Origin: Benzoatithermus flavus
GTDB taxonomy: Bacteria; Pseudomonadota; Alphaproteobacteria; Geminicoccales; Geminicoccaceae
Length of the DNA stretch: 64,000 nucleotides
Reading direction: 5' to 3'
Assembly: GCF_037908215.1 (NCBI RefSeq)
Contig: NZ_JBBLZC010000020.1
Location: 31,632 to 95,631, forward strand
In this document: in pieces, positions 56,163 through 63,801 of the stretch
How positions within the stretch are numbered: the stretch's first letter is position 1
How the letters are laid out: each line of letters begins with the position of its first letter
Notes under the pieces: model-generated
What the model saw: only the letters and a program-made list of their open reading frames with translations
Told to the model about the DNA's origin: nothing
Databases searched by the model: none
Program-made: the position numbers and the translations under genes

Positions 56163-57527
56163 TCAGCCATCCTGCCGGCGCGGTGCCTCATGGCCCAGAA
56201 TCCGAGCGAGTTCGGCGAATGCCGCTTGCGGCGCCTCGCGGCCGTCGCGCGGCTGGCCGATGAAGGCGTCGAGCTGCGGACCGAGCGCGATCGCCCGATC
56301 GGTCGCGGGATCGCCGCCGCGCTTGTAGGCGCCGATCCGCACGAGGTCGCCCATCTCCTCGTAGCGGGCGAGCACGCGCCGGGCCTCGGTCAGCAGCCGG
56401 TTCTCCTCCGCATCGTGGCAGTGCGGCAGCGTGCGCGAGATCGACTTCAGCACATTGACCGCAGGATAGCGGCCGCGCTCGGCGATGGCGCGCTCGAGCA
56501 CGACATGGCCGTCGAGGATGCCGCGCACCGCGTCGGCGACGGGCTCGTCGTGGTCGCCGCCGTCGACGAGCACGGTGAAGATTGCCGTAATGTCGCCCTG
56601 GTCGCGCGCGGTCTCGCCGGGGCCGGCGCGCTCGAGCAGCCGCGCCATCTCGGAGAAGCAGCTCGGCACGTAGCCCTTGGTCGTCGGCGGCTCGCCGGCG
56701 GCGAGCCCGATTTCGCGCTGCGCCATGGCGAACCGTGTCACGCTGTCCATGAGCAGCAGCACGTGCCGGCCGCGGTCGCGGAACCATTCGGCAACCGCGA
56801 GCGTCGTGTAGGCGGCCTCGCGCCGCATCAGCGGCGGCTCGTTCGAGGTGGCGACGACGATAACGCTCCGCGCCATGCCCTCGGGGCCGAGCTCGTGCTG
56901 GACGAACTCCTGCACCTCGCGCCCGCGCTCGCCGACGAGGCCGATGACGATGACGTCGGCATCGGCCCAGCGCGCCAGCATGGCCATGAGGGTCGACTTG
57001 CCGACGCCGGAGCCCGCGAAGATGCCGAGCCGCTGCCCGCGGCAGAGGGGCGCGAACACGTCGAGCGCCTTGATGCCGGTCGCGAGCTTGCGGCCGACGC
57101 GGCGGCGGGCATAGGCATTGGGGCCGTCGCCGCGGGTAGGCTGGCGTATGGGGCCCTGGGGCAGGGGCCCGTGCCCGTCGATGGGACGGCCCAGCGCGTC
57201 GACGACGCGCCCGAGCCAGCCCTCGGAGGGGCGGACGACGGTGCGGCCGGCCGTCTCGACCCTAGCGCCCGGTCCGATGCCCTCCGTGCTGCCGAACGGC
57301 ATCACGAGCGCGCTGGCCCGACGAAAGCCCACGATCTCGCCGAGCACGGGCCGGTGCGCCGTGCCGATGCGGACCGCATCGCCGACCACCGCCTGCCGCG
57401 GCAGCCCCGCGACTTCGATCAGCAGGCCCAAAGCACCCGCGACCTCGCCCCAGCGTTCCATGGGCTCGATGTCCTCGAGCGCGGCGCGGGCCTGCGCAAA
57501 CGAGCTCGGGCTCTCCTTACGGGTCAT
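56163..57527 (-). CDS. fliI: FliI, flagellar export ATPase
   Basis: FliI is the ATPase that unloads export substrates, related to F1-beta. It is 454 aa. The Walker A motif AGSGVGKS is at 171-178. Other hallmarks are GRVVDALGRPIDG, the NTPase stretch VIVIGLVGERGREVQEFVQH, the Walker B strand HVLLLMDSVTRFAMAQREIG, GYVPSCFSEMARLLERAG and the C-terminal INVLKSISR-like VNVLKSISRTLPHC. It stands alone on the minus strand, far from fliH and fliJ, and is divergent from an unrecognised gene. Confidence 0.97.
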   Translation of the reverse strand: MTRKESPSSFAQARAALEDIEPMERWGEVAGALGLLIEVAGLPRQAVVGDAVRIGTAHRPVLGEIVGFRRASALVMPFGSTEGIGPGARVETAGRTVVRPSEGWLGRVVDALGRPIDGHGPLPQGPIRQPTRGDGPNAYARRRVGRKLATGIKALDVFAPLCRGQRLGIFAGSGVGKSTLMAMLARWADADVIVIGLVGERGREVQEFVQHELGPEGMARSVIVVATSNEPPLMRREAAYTTLAVAEWFRDRGRHVLLLMDSVTRFAMAQREIGLAAGEPPTTKGYVPSCFSEMARLLERAGPGETARDQGDITAIFTVLVDGGDHDEPVADAVRGILDGHVVLERAIAERGRYPAVNVLKSISRTLPHCHDAEENRLLTEARRVLARYEEMGDLVRIGAYKRGGDPATDRAIALGPQLDAFIGQPRDGREAPQAAFAELARILGHEAPRRQDG

Positions 57528-57607
57528 GCCATCATCCCGCCGCCGATGCGGCCAAGCTGCGCGTTCATTCGAAGCATCTGCTCGAGCCGAGCAGAGGAGA
57601 CCGTGCG

Positions 57608-58324
57608 ATGAGGACCGGATTGCAGCTCACTTGGAATCAGCTCCTGGACGAGGCCCTCGAGACCTTCAAGGCGATGGCCCGCACCCGCCTGCGCGCCGGG
57701 GAACTGCTCACGCTCGACGCCTGGTACGACATCGCCGCCAAGGCGGCCGAGCAGACGGCGCCACGGCGGGACGTGGCGATCGCGGCGGTGCTGCAGTCCC
57801 AGCCGTCCCTCATGTCCCGGCCTCTGATCGAGGAGCGGGGTTCCCTGGGCGAGACCGCCTTCGTGCTGATCCGCGAGGCGCTGCGCGACGAGATCGCCGG
57901 CCGGATGAACAGCCTGCAGGCCCAGGTGACCCGCGGGCAGGCGACGGCGCCGGCCGAGGATCGCGTGCGCGCGCTGAAGGAGGATCCACAGGCGCAGGCT
58001 TCCTGGGAGCTGTTCGCCGTGCGGCTCGACGAGGCGTTCCTGTGGCGGCTCGCGCGCGATGCGGGCACCGAGCTGCTGCCCGATCCGGAAGCCGACCCGG
58101 AGGCGGCCGCCACCTACATCGAGGCCTTCCTCAAGGAGGTGATGCCGGAGGATCTGCAGGTGATCGTGACGCTTCTCGCTTCGTCTCCCACGCTCGCCGT
58201 GCGCCCCCCCGCAGAGGCGCAGACCTTCGAGGGCTGCGCCTCGTTCACGCTCGAGGAGGCGATCGGCGAGCGTCTGGCCGATCTGTTCCGACAGTTCTGG
58301 GAGCAGCAGAATCCGCCGGCGTGA
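57608..58324 (+). CDS. Unrecognised acidic protein divergent from fliI
   Basis: This 238-aa protein has no signal peptide or membrane helix and is acidic and helix-rich. Recognisable stretches include LRAGELLTLDAWYDIAAKAA, RGSLGETAFVLIREALRDEI, and LPDPEADPEAAATYIEAFLK. I cannot place it in a family. It starts 80 bases from the fliI start on the opposite strand, so the two may share a control region. Codon use matches its neighbours, and it is followed by a long upstream region for mucR. Its position suggests a link to flagella or regulation, without proof. Confidence 0.6.
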   Translation: MRTGLQLTWNQLLDEALETFKAMARTRLRAGELLTLDAWYDIAAKAAEQTAPRRDVAIAAVLQSQPSLMSRPLIEERGSLGETAFVLIREALRDEIAGRMNSLQAQVTRGQATAPAEDRVRALKEDPQAQASWELFAVRLDEAFLWRLARDAGTELLPDPEADPEAAATYIEAFLKEVMPEDLQVIVTLLASSPTLAVRPPAEAQTFEGCASFTLEEAIGERLADLFRQFWEQQNPPA

Positions 58325-58415
58325 TCCGGCACCGCGACGATGCCCGTCGCTGGCAGATGCGCCGGCCGCGATCCTTCCATCCGAGCATAACATAGGACTT
58401 ATCCGAATCGAATTC

Positions 58416-58429
58416 CGCAGCATGCTGCG
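58416..58429. promoter_or_regulatory. 14-base perfect palindrome upstream of mucR
   Basis: CGCAGCATGCTGCG is a perfect inverted repeat about 190 bases before mucR and 50 bases before the GAATCCTTG box near 58464. It lies in the 284-base gap 58325-58608, which holds no gene. It could be an operator. Confidence 0.35.
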
Positions 58430-58480
58430 AGCAATACGGCTTCGTATGGTAGCGGGTCGAAGGGAATCCTTGAACCGAAC

Positions 58481-58509
58481 TTGACACCCCGGACCTTTGG
58501 TCGCAGAAT
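58481..58509 (+). promoter_or_regulatory. Sigma-70-like promoter for mucR
   Basis: TTGACA at 58481-58486 is a perfect -35 box, and CAGAAT at 58504-58509 is a fair -10 box, with the ideal 17-base spacer. Transcription would start near 58516, leaving a leader of about 93 bases before the mucR ATG, which has GGAGAAGG in front. The box GGGAATCCTTG lies just upstream (58462-58472). Confidence 0.55.
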
Positions 58510-58608
58510 CGTGCGACGCAGACCTTTTGCGTACCGCCCCGGCACAAGACGTGGAAACAGCTGCGCAGCGACGGCCGGTGCAGACAAGACAATAGGATTG
58601 GAGAAGGC

Positions 58609-59196
58609 ATGTCGATCCCCCAGATCGACCCGAATGTGCCGCTTGGCATGACACGCGACATCGTGATCGCCGAAGTCTCGAACAATCACGTGCCGCCCGA
58701 GGCTTTGCCCGGCCTCATCCAGCAGGTCTACGACACGCTGTGCCGGATCGCCGCCGATGCGGTCGCGCGAGCTGCGACCAATGGACCCGCCATCCGCGAG
58801 ACATCCGCGCTTCCCGGCCAGGAGCGGCTCGAGGGCAAGGCGTCCCGGCACCCGGCCGCGGACGAGACGGCCGCGGCATCCGGCACGGATGGCGGTCGCC
58901 TGCGGACCGCCCGCGAGGAGGGCCGCGAGCCGGCGGTTCCCCGGGATCGGAGCGTGTTCCCGGACTACATCGTCTGCCTGTTCGACGGCGTGAAGCGCAA
59001 GATGCTGAAGCGCCACATCAGGAGCCGCTACGGCATGTCGCCCGAGGCCTACCGGCAATATTGGGAGCTGCCCGACGACTACCCGATGGTGGCGCCGAAC
59101 TATTCCGACGAGAAGCGCGAATATGCGCTCGCCACGAACTTCGGCGTCGGCCGCGACAAGCGGCGGAAGAGAGGCGGCGACACGCGGGCGGCGTGA
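58609..59196 (+). CDS. mucR: MucR/Ros-family regulator with a long linker
   Basis: MucR proteins are zinc-finger-like DNA-binding regulators of exopolysaccharide, motility and cell-cycle genes in alphaproteobacteria. This one is 195 aa, longer than the usual ~140-150. The N-terminal oligomerisation part (MTRDIVIAEVSNNHVPPEAL) and the C-terminal domain (FPDYIVCLFDGVKRKMLKRH, then YGMSPEAYRQYWELPDDYPM, VAPNY) are clear. Between them is a disordered linker of about 50 residues (60-110). The finger ligands would be Cys123, Asp126 and His136; the fourth, usually His, falls on Arg140/Tyr141. Some Ros-type domains are known to fold without zinc. It probably regulates the adjacent island, by inference. 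Confidence 0.88.
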   Translation: MSIPQIDPNVPLGMTRDIVIAEVSNNHVPPEALPGLIQQVYDTLCRIAADAVARAATNGPAIRETSALPGQERLEGKASRHPAADETAAASGTDGGRLRTAREEGREPAVPRDRSVFPDYIVCLFDGVKRKMLKRHIRSRYGMSPEAYRQYWELPDDYPMVAPNYSDEKREYALATNFGVGRDKRRKRGGDTRAA

Positions 59197-59220
59197 GGCC
59201 CGGCTCGCCGCCATCGGGCC
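59197..59220 (+). terminator. Possible terminator between mucR and the convergent gene
   Basis: GGCCCG (59197-59202) pairs with CGGGCC (59215-59220) across a 12-base loop, directly after the mucR stop codon. The stem is short and there is no T-run, so this is weak. Confidence 0.3.
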
Positions 59221-59227
59221 ACGAGGG

Positions 59228-59740
59228 TCAGCCGAGATCGAGCGCGCGGCGGCTGTCCTCGCACGTCCAGCTCGGCACCGCGGCGGCGGCCTGGCTCCAG
59301 TTCATCGTCACGAGCTTGATCACCACCCATTGGCCGAGCTCGCGCAACAGCTCCGCAACGGCTTGCTGCACCTCGTTCCGGCTGCCCTCGATCATGAGAT
59401 TGAGGACGACCTCCTGCCGCTTGGGCGGCGGAGGAAAGCCGGTCCTGAGCCATGAGCGGTGATCCCGCAGGTTCGCGTGCGCCTCGATCTCGTCGAGATC
59501 GAGGCGGATGTCACCGTCCTCACCGACGCCGCAGATCACGAGCTCCTGATCCTTCTCGCCTTCCAGCAGCGAGGCGATCTCCTCGAGGGCATCCTCGACC
59601 GCCTGCTTGGACCAGAGCGTGTCCGTGGCCGGCACGGTCGCCCTGACGACGACCGAGCAGGCCTGCGGACAGGCCGCGTCGACCGATGCCATGCGTGCCG
59701 CACCAACGATTTGACGCGCGATGTGACGGCTTGGAGCCAT
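59228..59740 (-). CDS. Unrecognised cytoplasmic protein convergent with mucR
   Basis: This 170-aa protein has no signal peptide. The N-terminus contains two Cys (ACPQACSVV). The middle is acidic (IASLLEGEKDQELVICGVGE, DIRLDLDEIEAHANL), and the C-terminal part has PPPPKRQEVVLNLMIEGSRN and LLRELGQWVVIKLVTMNWSQ. I do not recognise the family. The ATG at 59740 has AAGG seven bases upstream; an internal ATG at 59692 is an alternative. It is convergent with mucR and downstream of an AT-rich 239-base stretch. Confidence 0.55.
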   Translation of the reverse strand: MAPSRHIARQIVGAARMASVDAACPQACSVVVRATVPATDTLWSKQAVEDALEEIASLLEGEKDQELVICGVGEDGDIRLDLDEIEAHANLRDHRSWLRTGFPPPPKRQEVVLNLMIEGSRNEVQQAVAELLRELGQWVVIKLVTMNWSQAAAAVPSWTCEDSRRALDLG

Positions 59741-59979
59741 TGTCGGCCTTATAGATCGAGGAATGCTGCAACTTGGGCGTGTTTTCTCGCTTTCCGGGAA
59801 TATCCCAACCTACAGGCAACAAGCAAGCGACATCAACGTCGCACAAAGGGTCCAGATTACTTCGAGTTGATATGAAATATTTTCCGAATAACATTAAAGT
59901 TTTGAAAGATTGAGATCCGAGATACTCCACATCCCTCCGGCAACATCCCCGGCCACCGGAGACGGACAGTGAGCGTGCG
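59741..59979. other. AT-rich intergenic stretch between the second chemosensory cluster and the unknown gene
   Basis: The gap holds no gene I can support. Positions 59860-59915 are strikingly AT-rich for this genome (GATATGAAATATTTTCCG, ACATTAAAGTTTTGAAAG). On the minus strand it should hold the promoter of the 59740 gene and the end of the cluster ending at 59980. MucR-type proteins prefer AT-rich DNA, so it is also a candidate MucR site (inference). Confidence 0.4.
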
Positions 59980-61791
59980 TCAGAACAGGACGTCGTCGAG
60001 ATCGTCGACCGCGATGGCCGCCTCCTCGGTCGCGGGCTCGGGTGAGCCCGACAGCGCCTCGCCGCTGGCCCGAGCGTGGACCTCGCGCTCGCGCTGCATC
60101 GTGTAGCGGCTGCGCAGGATCGCATCGAGCTCCGGCCAGGGGGCCGTGTCGAGGCAGGGGCCGAGCTCGGCGGCGATGGCATCGAGCTCGGCGGCGGCGG
60201 CACGCATGAGGGCCTGACCACGCTCCCGCAGCTCCACAAAGCCGGTATCGAGCGCCAGCGTGGACGCGATCTCACGCAGCAGGCGTCGTACCTGCGCATT
60301 GGCGGCGCCGATCTCCTGCTCCTTGATCCGCAGCCGCTCGACCGTGGCGGCGAGACGGGAGCTCAGCTCGCCGGCGAGCCGGCCCGCAGGCTCGAGGATG
60401 TCGCCCGCCAGCGTGCCGGCGGTCGCCTCCATTTCCACGCCACGCTCGAGAAGCACCAGAGAAGCCTGGCGGATCTCGACCGAGTGCGACGACATCTGGC
60501 GTGCGATCGTCTGCAGCGCGTCGCCGCTCGGCCCCAGATTGGTGCTCTTGATCGTGGCGTTGAGCCCGGCGATCCGGATGTCGTCCTGCAGCCGCTTCAG
60601 CCGTTCGACCATGCCGGCGATGGCGCGCACGTGCTCCACGCTCTCGGCGAGGCCCGCGAGCATGCGCTCGCGATTGCCGCTCTGCTCGCGCAGGAGGCGT
60701 GCGACGGCGCTGGCCTCGAGATCGAGCGCCGCGAGCAGTGGCTCCTGCCGAGACGCATCGCGGCGACCGCTGGCCAGCGCATCGAACCGTTGCTCGGTGT
60801 GCCGCGCGGTCGCGGCCAGGTCCGTCACGGTCTGGGCGATCTTGCTCATCTCGGCCGCGGTCTCGACGGCGACATACTCGAGCTGCGCCGCCTCGAGGCG
60901 GCCGATCGTCTGCACCGCGCGCATGACGCGCTCGGGCGGCAGGCTCTCGCCCTCGTCCTCGAGGCGGCCATCGGCGAGGAGACGGCACAGCCGGTCGACA
61001 CCGGCCGCGACGTGCTCGAGCCGCTGGCGGGCGATGTCGTGGAACTGCAGCCCCATCACCATGTCGGCGATCTGCCGCTGGAAGGTCCCGAACTGCTGTC
61101 GGGAGTCCTCGGCCCAGCCTTGGGCTTCCTCCTGATGGAGGCGGATCCGGCTCGCCATGTCGCGCAGGCGGCCGGCGATCACGGCCAGAGTCTCGTGCTG
61201 GCTCGCGGCCAAGCGATGCTCCTCGGCCCAAGCGCTGCCGACGAGAGCGCCCAGATGCCGGAGCCGGTCGCGGAGATCGGCCGCGGTCGTGCGACCGACC
61301 TCGATGAACCGCCCCATCTCTTCGATGAACTCCTCGAAATCCTGGCTCTCGCCATCGATCGTCGCAGCGTTGATCTGCCCCAACGTGACGAGCTGGCCGA
61401 GAAGATAGAGGGTCCCTTCGAGGTCCGAGCAGGGATTGCTCGCCTGCTGGATGTGCTCGGCCAGGCGCGCGGCGCACGTACGGCGCTGCGCGTCGAGCTT
61501 GCCGAGGGCGCTCGCGAGCTGCGCCAGCTCCTCGAACGCCTGGTGGATGGTCCGGGTGGAGTCGTCCAGGATGGCGTGCACCACATCGGTCATGATGTTG
61601 CGCGCCTCCTGCAGCCGCCGGTGCAGCTCCTGGAGCGATTGGCCGAGACTGACGAAGGCGTGCCCGCTCTCCTCCTGCCAGCTCTGCAGATGCTGCAGGT
61701 GCGAGCGGAGGCGGACGAGGTGGGCCGTCTGGGAGCGCAGCACGGGAGCATGGCCCTGCCGCAGCACTGCCCGGTGAGGATGGTATTGCAT
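59980..61791 (-). CDS. Hybrid receptor-like protein with a CheZ-like D-x3-Q motif
   Basis: This 603-aa protein is cytoplasmic (no membrane helices) and almost wholly helical. Residues 238-262 (RQIADMVMGLQFHDIARQRL) resemble the CheZ phosphatase active helix, where Asp and Gln are spaced D-x3-Q; here Asp252 and Gln256. Two segments resemble the receptor signalling tip (NAAIEAARAGE-type): LVTLGQINAATIDGESQDFE (135-154) and RIAGLNATIKSTNLGPSGDA (406-425), both degenerate. The C-terminus is acidic and ends AVDDLDDVLF. I start at 61791; the ATG at 61851 overlaps cheB but adds codons with unusual third bases. It follows cheB2 in the second chemosensory cluster. It may dephosphorylate a CheY there; that is inference. 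Confidence 0.65.
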   Translation of the reverse strand: MQYHPHRAVLRQGHAPVLRSQTAHLVRLRSHLQHLQSWQEESGHAFVSLGQSLQELHRRLQEARNIMTDVVHAILDDSTRTIHQAFEELAQLASALGKLDAQRRTCAARLAEHIQQASNPCSDLEGTLYLLGQLVTLGQINAATIDGESQDFEEFIEEMGRFIEVGRTTAADLRDRLRHLGALVGSAWAEEHRLAASQHETLAVIAGRLRDMASRIRLHQEEAQGWAEDSRQQFGTFQRQIADMVMGLQFHDIARQRLEHVAAGVDRLCRLLADGRLEDEGESLPPERVMRAVQTIGRLEAAQLEYVAVETAAEMSKIAQTVTDLAATARHTEQRFDALASGRRDASRQEPLLAALDLEASAVARLLREQSGNRERMLAGLAESVEHVRAIAGMVERLKRLQDDIRIAGLNATIKSTNLGPSGDALQTIARQMSSHSVEIRQASLVLLERGVEMEATAGTLAGDILEPAGRLAGELSSRLAATVERLRIKEQEIGAANAQVRRLLREIASTLALDTGFVELRERGQALMRAAAAELDAIAAELGPCLDTAPWPELDAILRSRYTMQREREVHARASGEALSGSPEPATEEAAIAVDDLDDVLF

Positions 61792-61847
61792 GGGATCTCG
61801 TCCTGGTGAGCGCCGGTGTCGGTCGCGATGAGCCAGAAGCCGGGCCA

Positions 61848-62918
61848 TCATTCCCGATTGAAGCGCACGATCTCCTGCGCCAGGCGCTGGAGCGGCAGCT
61901 CCTGCTGCACGGCACCCAGCTTCATGGCCTCCTTGGGCATGCCGTAGACCACGCAGCTCGCCTCGTCTTGGCCGAGCGTCGAGGCCCCGGCCGCGCGCAT
62001 CTCCAGAAGGCCGTGCGCACCGTCGTCACCCATCCCGGTCATGATGATTCCCAGCGCATTCTTGCCGGCGGCACGAGCCGCGGAGCGGAACAGCACGTCG
62101 ACCGAAGGACGATGCCGCGAGACCAAGGGCCCGTCGCGGACCTCGACCGTATACTGCGCGCCGTTCCGGTGCAGGAGAAGATGCCGGTTACCGGGGGCGA
62201 TCAGCGCCAGGCCCGGCACGAGGCGGTCGCCATTCTCGGCCTCTTTGACGTCGATCCGGCAGAGCTGATCCAGCCGGCGCGCGAACGCGGCGGTGAAGCC
62301 CGCCGGCATGTGCTGGACGATGGCGATGCCGGGCGCGTCCGACGGCAGCGCCTCGAGCACCTGGCGCAAGGCCTCCGTGCCGCCGGTGGAAGCGCCGATC
62401 ACCACGATCCGCTCGGTGGTCCGCTCCAGTGGCCGGCCGACCGGCGGCGGCAGCACCGCGTCGGCGGTGAGCTTCTTCTGCGCCCCGAGCTGGACCGGCG
62501 GGCGCGGCTTGAGGCGGGCGCGGGCGGCGGCGCGGATCGCGTCGCAGATGATCGTGCGCGCCTCTTCGAAGAATGCCCGGCCGGCGAGCTGGCTCGGCTT
62601 CGCGATGATCTCGACCGCTCCGGCCTCGAGCGCCCGGGTCGCGGTCTCGGAGCCCGCCTGCGCCAGGGAGGAACAGATCACGACCGGAATCGGCCTCTGG
62701 CTCATGATCTTGTGGACGAAGGTGATCCCGTCCATCCGCGGCATCTCGATGTCGCAGACGATGACATCGGGGATCTCGCCGCGGATCTTCTCGGCGGCGA
62801 AGTAGGGGTTGGAAGCCACGCCCATCACCTCGAGGTCGGGCTCGGCCTCGACGATGGCGGCGAGCGCCTGCCGCACGGTGGCCGAGTCGTCGACGATCAG
62901 GACACGCAGGGGCTTCAC
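61848..62918 (-). CDS. cheB: CheB, receptor methylesterase (second copy)
   Basis: This 356-aa methylesterase starts at the GTG at 62918 ((M)KPLRVLIVDDSATVRQ) with GAGGGAT upstream. The receiver's Asp56 is in VIVCDIEMPRMDG. The esterase triad is Ser177 (IGASTGG), His203 (VQHMPAGFTAAFARRL) and Asp299 (TGMGDDGAHG). The linker is long (130-170). It differs strongly from the first CheB, so the two belong to different chemosensory systems. cheW lies 127 bases upstream and the hybrid protein follows it. Confidence 0.94.
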   Translation of the reverse strand: MKPLRVLIVDDSATVRQALAAIVEAEPDLEVMGVASNPYFAAEKIRGEIPDVIVCDIEMPRMDGITFVHKIMSQRPIPVVICSSLAQAGSETATRALEAGAVEIIAKPSQLAGRAFFEEARTIICDAIRAAARARLKPRPPVQLGAQKKLTADAVLPPPVGRPLERTTERIVVIGASTGGTEALRQVLEALPSDAPGIAIVQHMPAGFTAAFARRLDQLCRIDVKEAENGDRLVPGLALIAPGNRHLLLHRNGAQYTVEVRDGPLVSRHRPSVDVLFRSAARAAGKNALGIIMTGMGDDGAHGLLEMRAAGASTLGQDEASCVVYGMPKEAMKLGAVQQELPLQRLAQEIVRFNRE

Positions 62919-63045
62919 GGGCGATCCCTCACAGGCGATCGTGGATGCTGGCGCGCAGAGGACGCCCGTCCGCACCGGGCCGGGCCAGCCCTTCGCCCGC
63001 GGGATGGTCGAAAGGCGCGGGCTCGCGGAAGACAATGGTCATGGC

Positions 63046-63591
63046 TCAACGCGCGGCCGCGACGAGCTCGAGCTCGTCGCGGCGGAAGAGGCGTTCGAGA
63101 TCGAGAAGTGTCACGAATGCTCCCTGGCGCCGGCCGAGCCCCTTCATGAAGCTCGCGTCCCACGGCTCGCCGAACGAAGGCGGCGGCTCGATCGCAGCCT
63201 CGGCGAGCTGGGTGACCTCGTGCACCGCGTCAACGATGGCCGCGATCACGAGCTGCCGGCCCGACGGCCCGACCTCCAGCACCAGGATGCGCGTGTGCTC
63301 GCTGTGCCCGCTCGCCGGCAAGGCCAGCTTGCGGGCGAGATCGATCACCGGAATGCCCTGCCCGCGCACGTCGATCATGCCGAGGAGCAAGGGCGGCGCA
63401 TTGGCGATGCGCGCGGTCTTCCGCAGGTCCAGGACCTCGCGCACGTGGCGCACCGGCACGGCGAAGGTCTCGCCGGCGAGGGCGAAGGCCAGGTACTGCT
63501 CGGGCTCGCCGTCCCCGCTCGCCGCCAGCGTCGGATCGTCGCCAACACCCGGCAGCACGTCGCCTCCAAGCTCGAGAAGCTCGTCGCTCAT
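63046..63591 (-). CDS. cheW: CheW, receptor-kinase coupling protein
   Basis: CheW links receptors to CheA. The start at 63591 (MSDELLELGGDVLPGVGDD) gives 181 aa; an upstream ATG at 63615 is possible but has no ribosome binding site. The CheW pattern is clear: YLAFALAGETFAVPVRHVRE, VLDLRKTARIANAPPLLLGM, IDVRGQGIPVIDLARKLALP and FMKGLGRRQGAFVTLLDLER. The 18-residue N-terminal extension is not usual. No CheA or CheR for this second cluster is in the window. Confidence 0.92.
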   Translation of the reverse strand: MSDELLELGGDVLPGVGDDPTLAASGDGEPEQYLAFALAGETFAVPVRHVREVLDLRKTARIANAPPLLLGMIDVRGQGIPVIDLARKLALPASGHSEHTRILVLEVGPSGRQLVIAAIVDAVHEVTQLAEAAIEPPPSFGEPWDASFMKGLGRRQGAFVTLLDLERLFRRDELELVAAAR

Positions 63592-63801
63592 CTGCTGATT
63601 CACCCGAAGTGGCATGGATCGAGATCGGTCACGGGACCGGCAGGACCGGGGCCAGGCTCGACATCCTCGTGCCGCCACCGGCACGGGATGTCCCACCGTT
63701 GCGCCACGAGGGCATCGGGAGCCTGCTCCTCTCCACAGCGATGGTCATCCTGCCGAACGCCTCTGCGGCGATCGGCGCGCCGGCCGGTCGTGTCCGCATC
63801 G

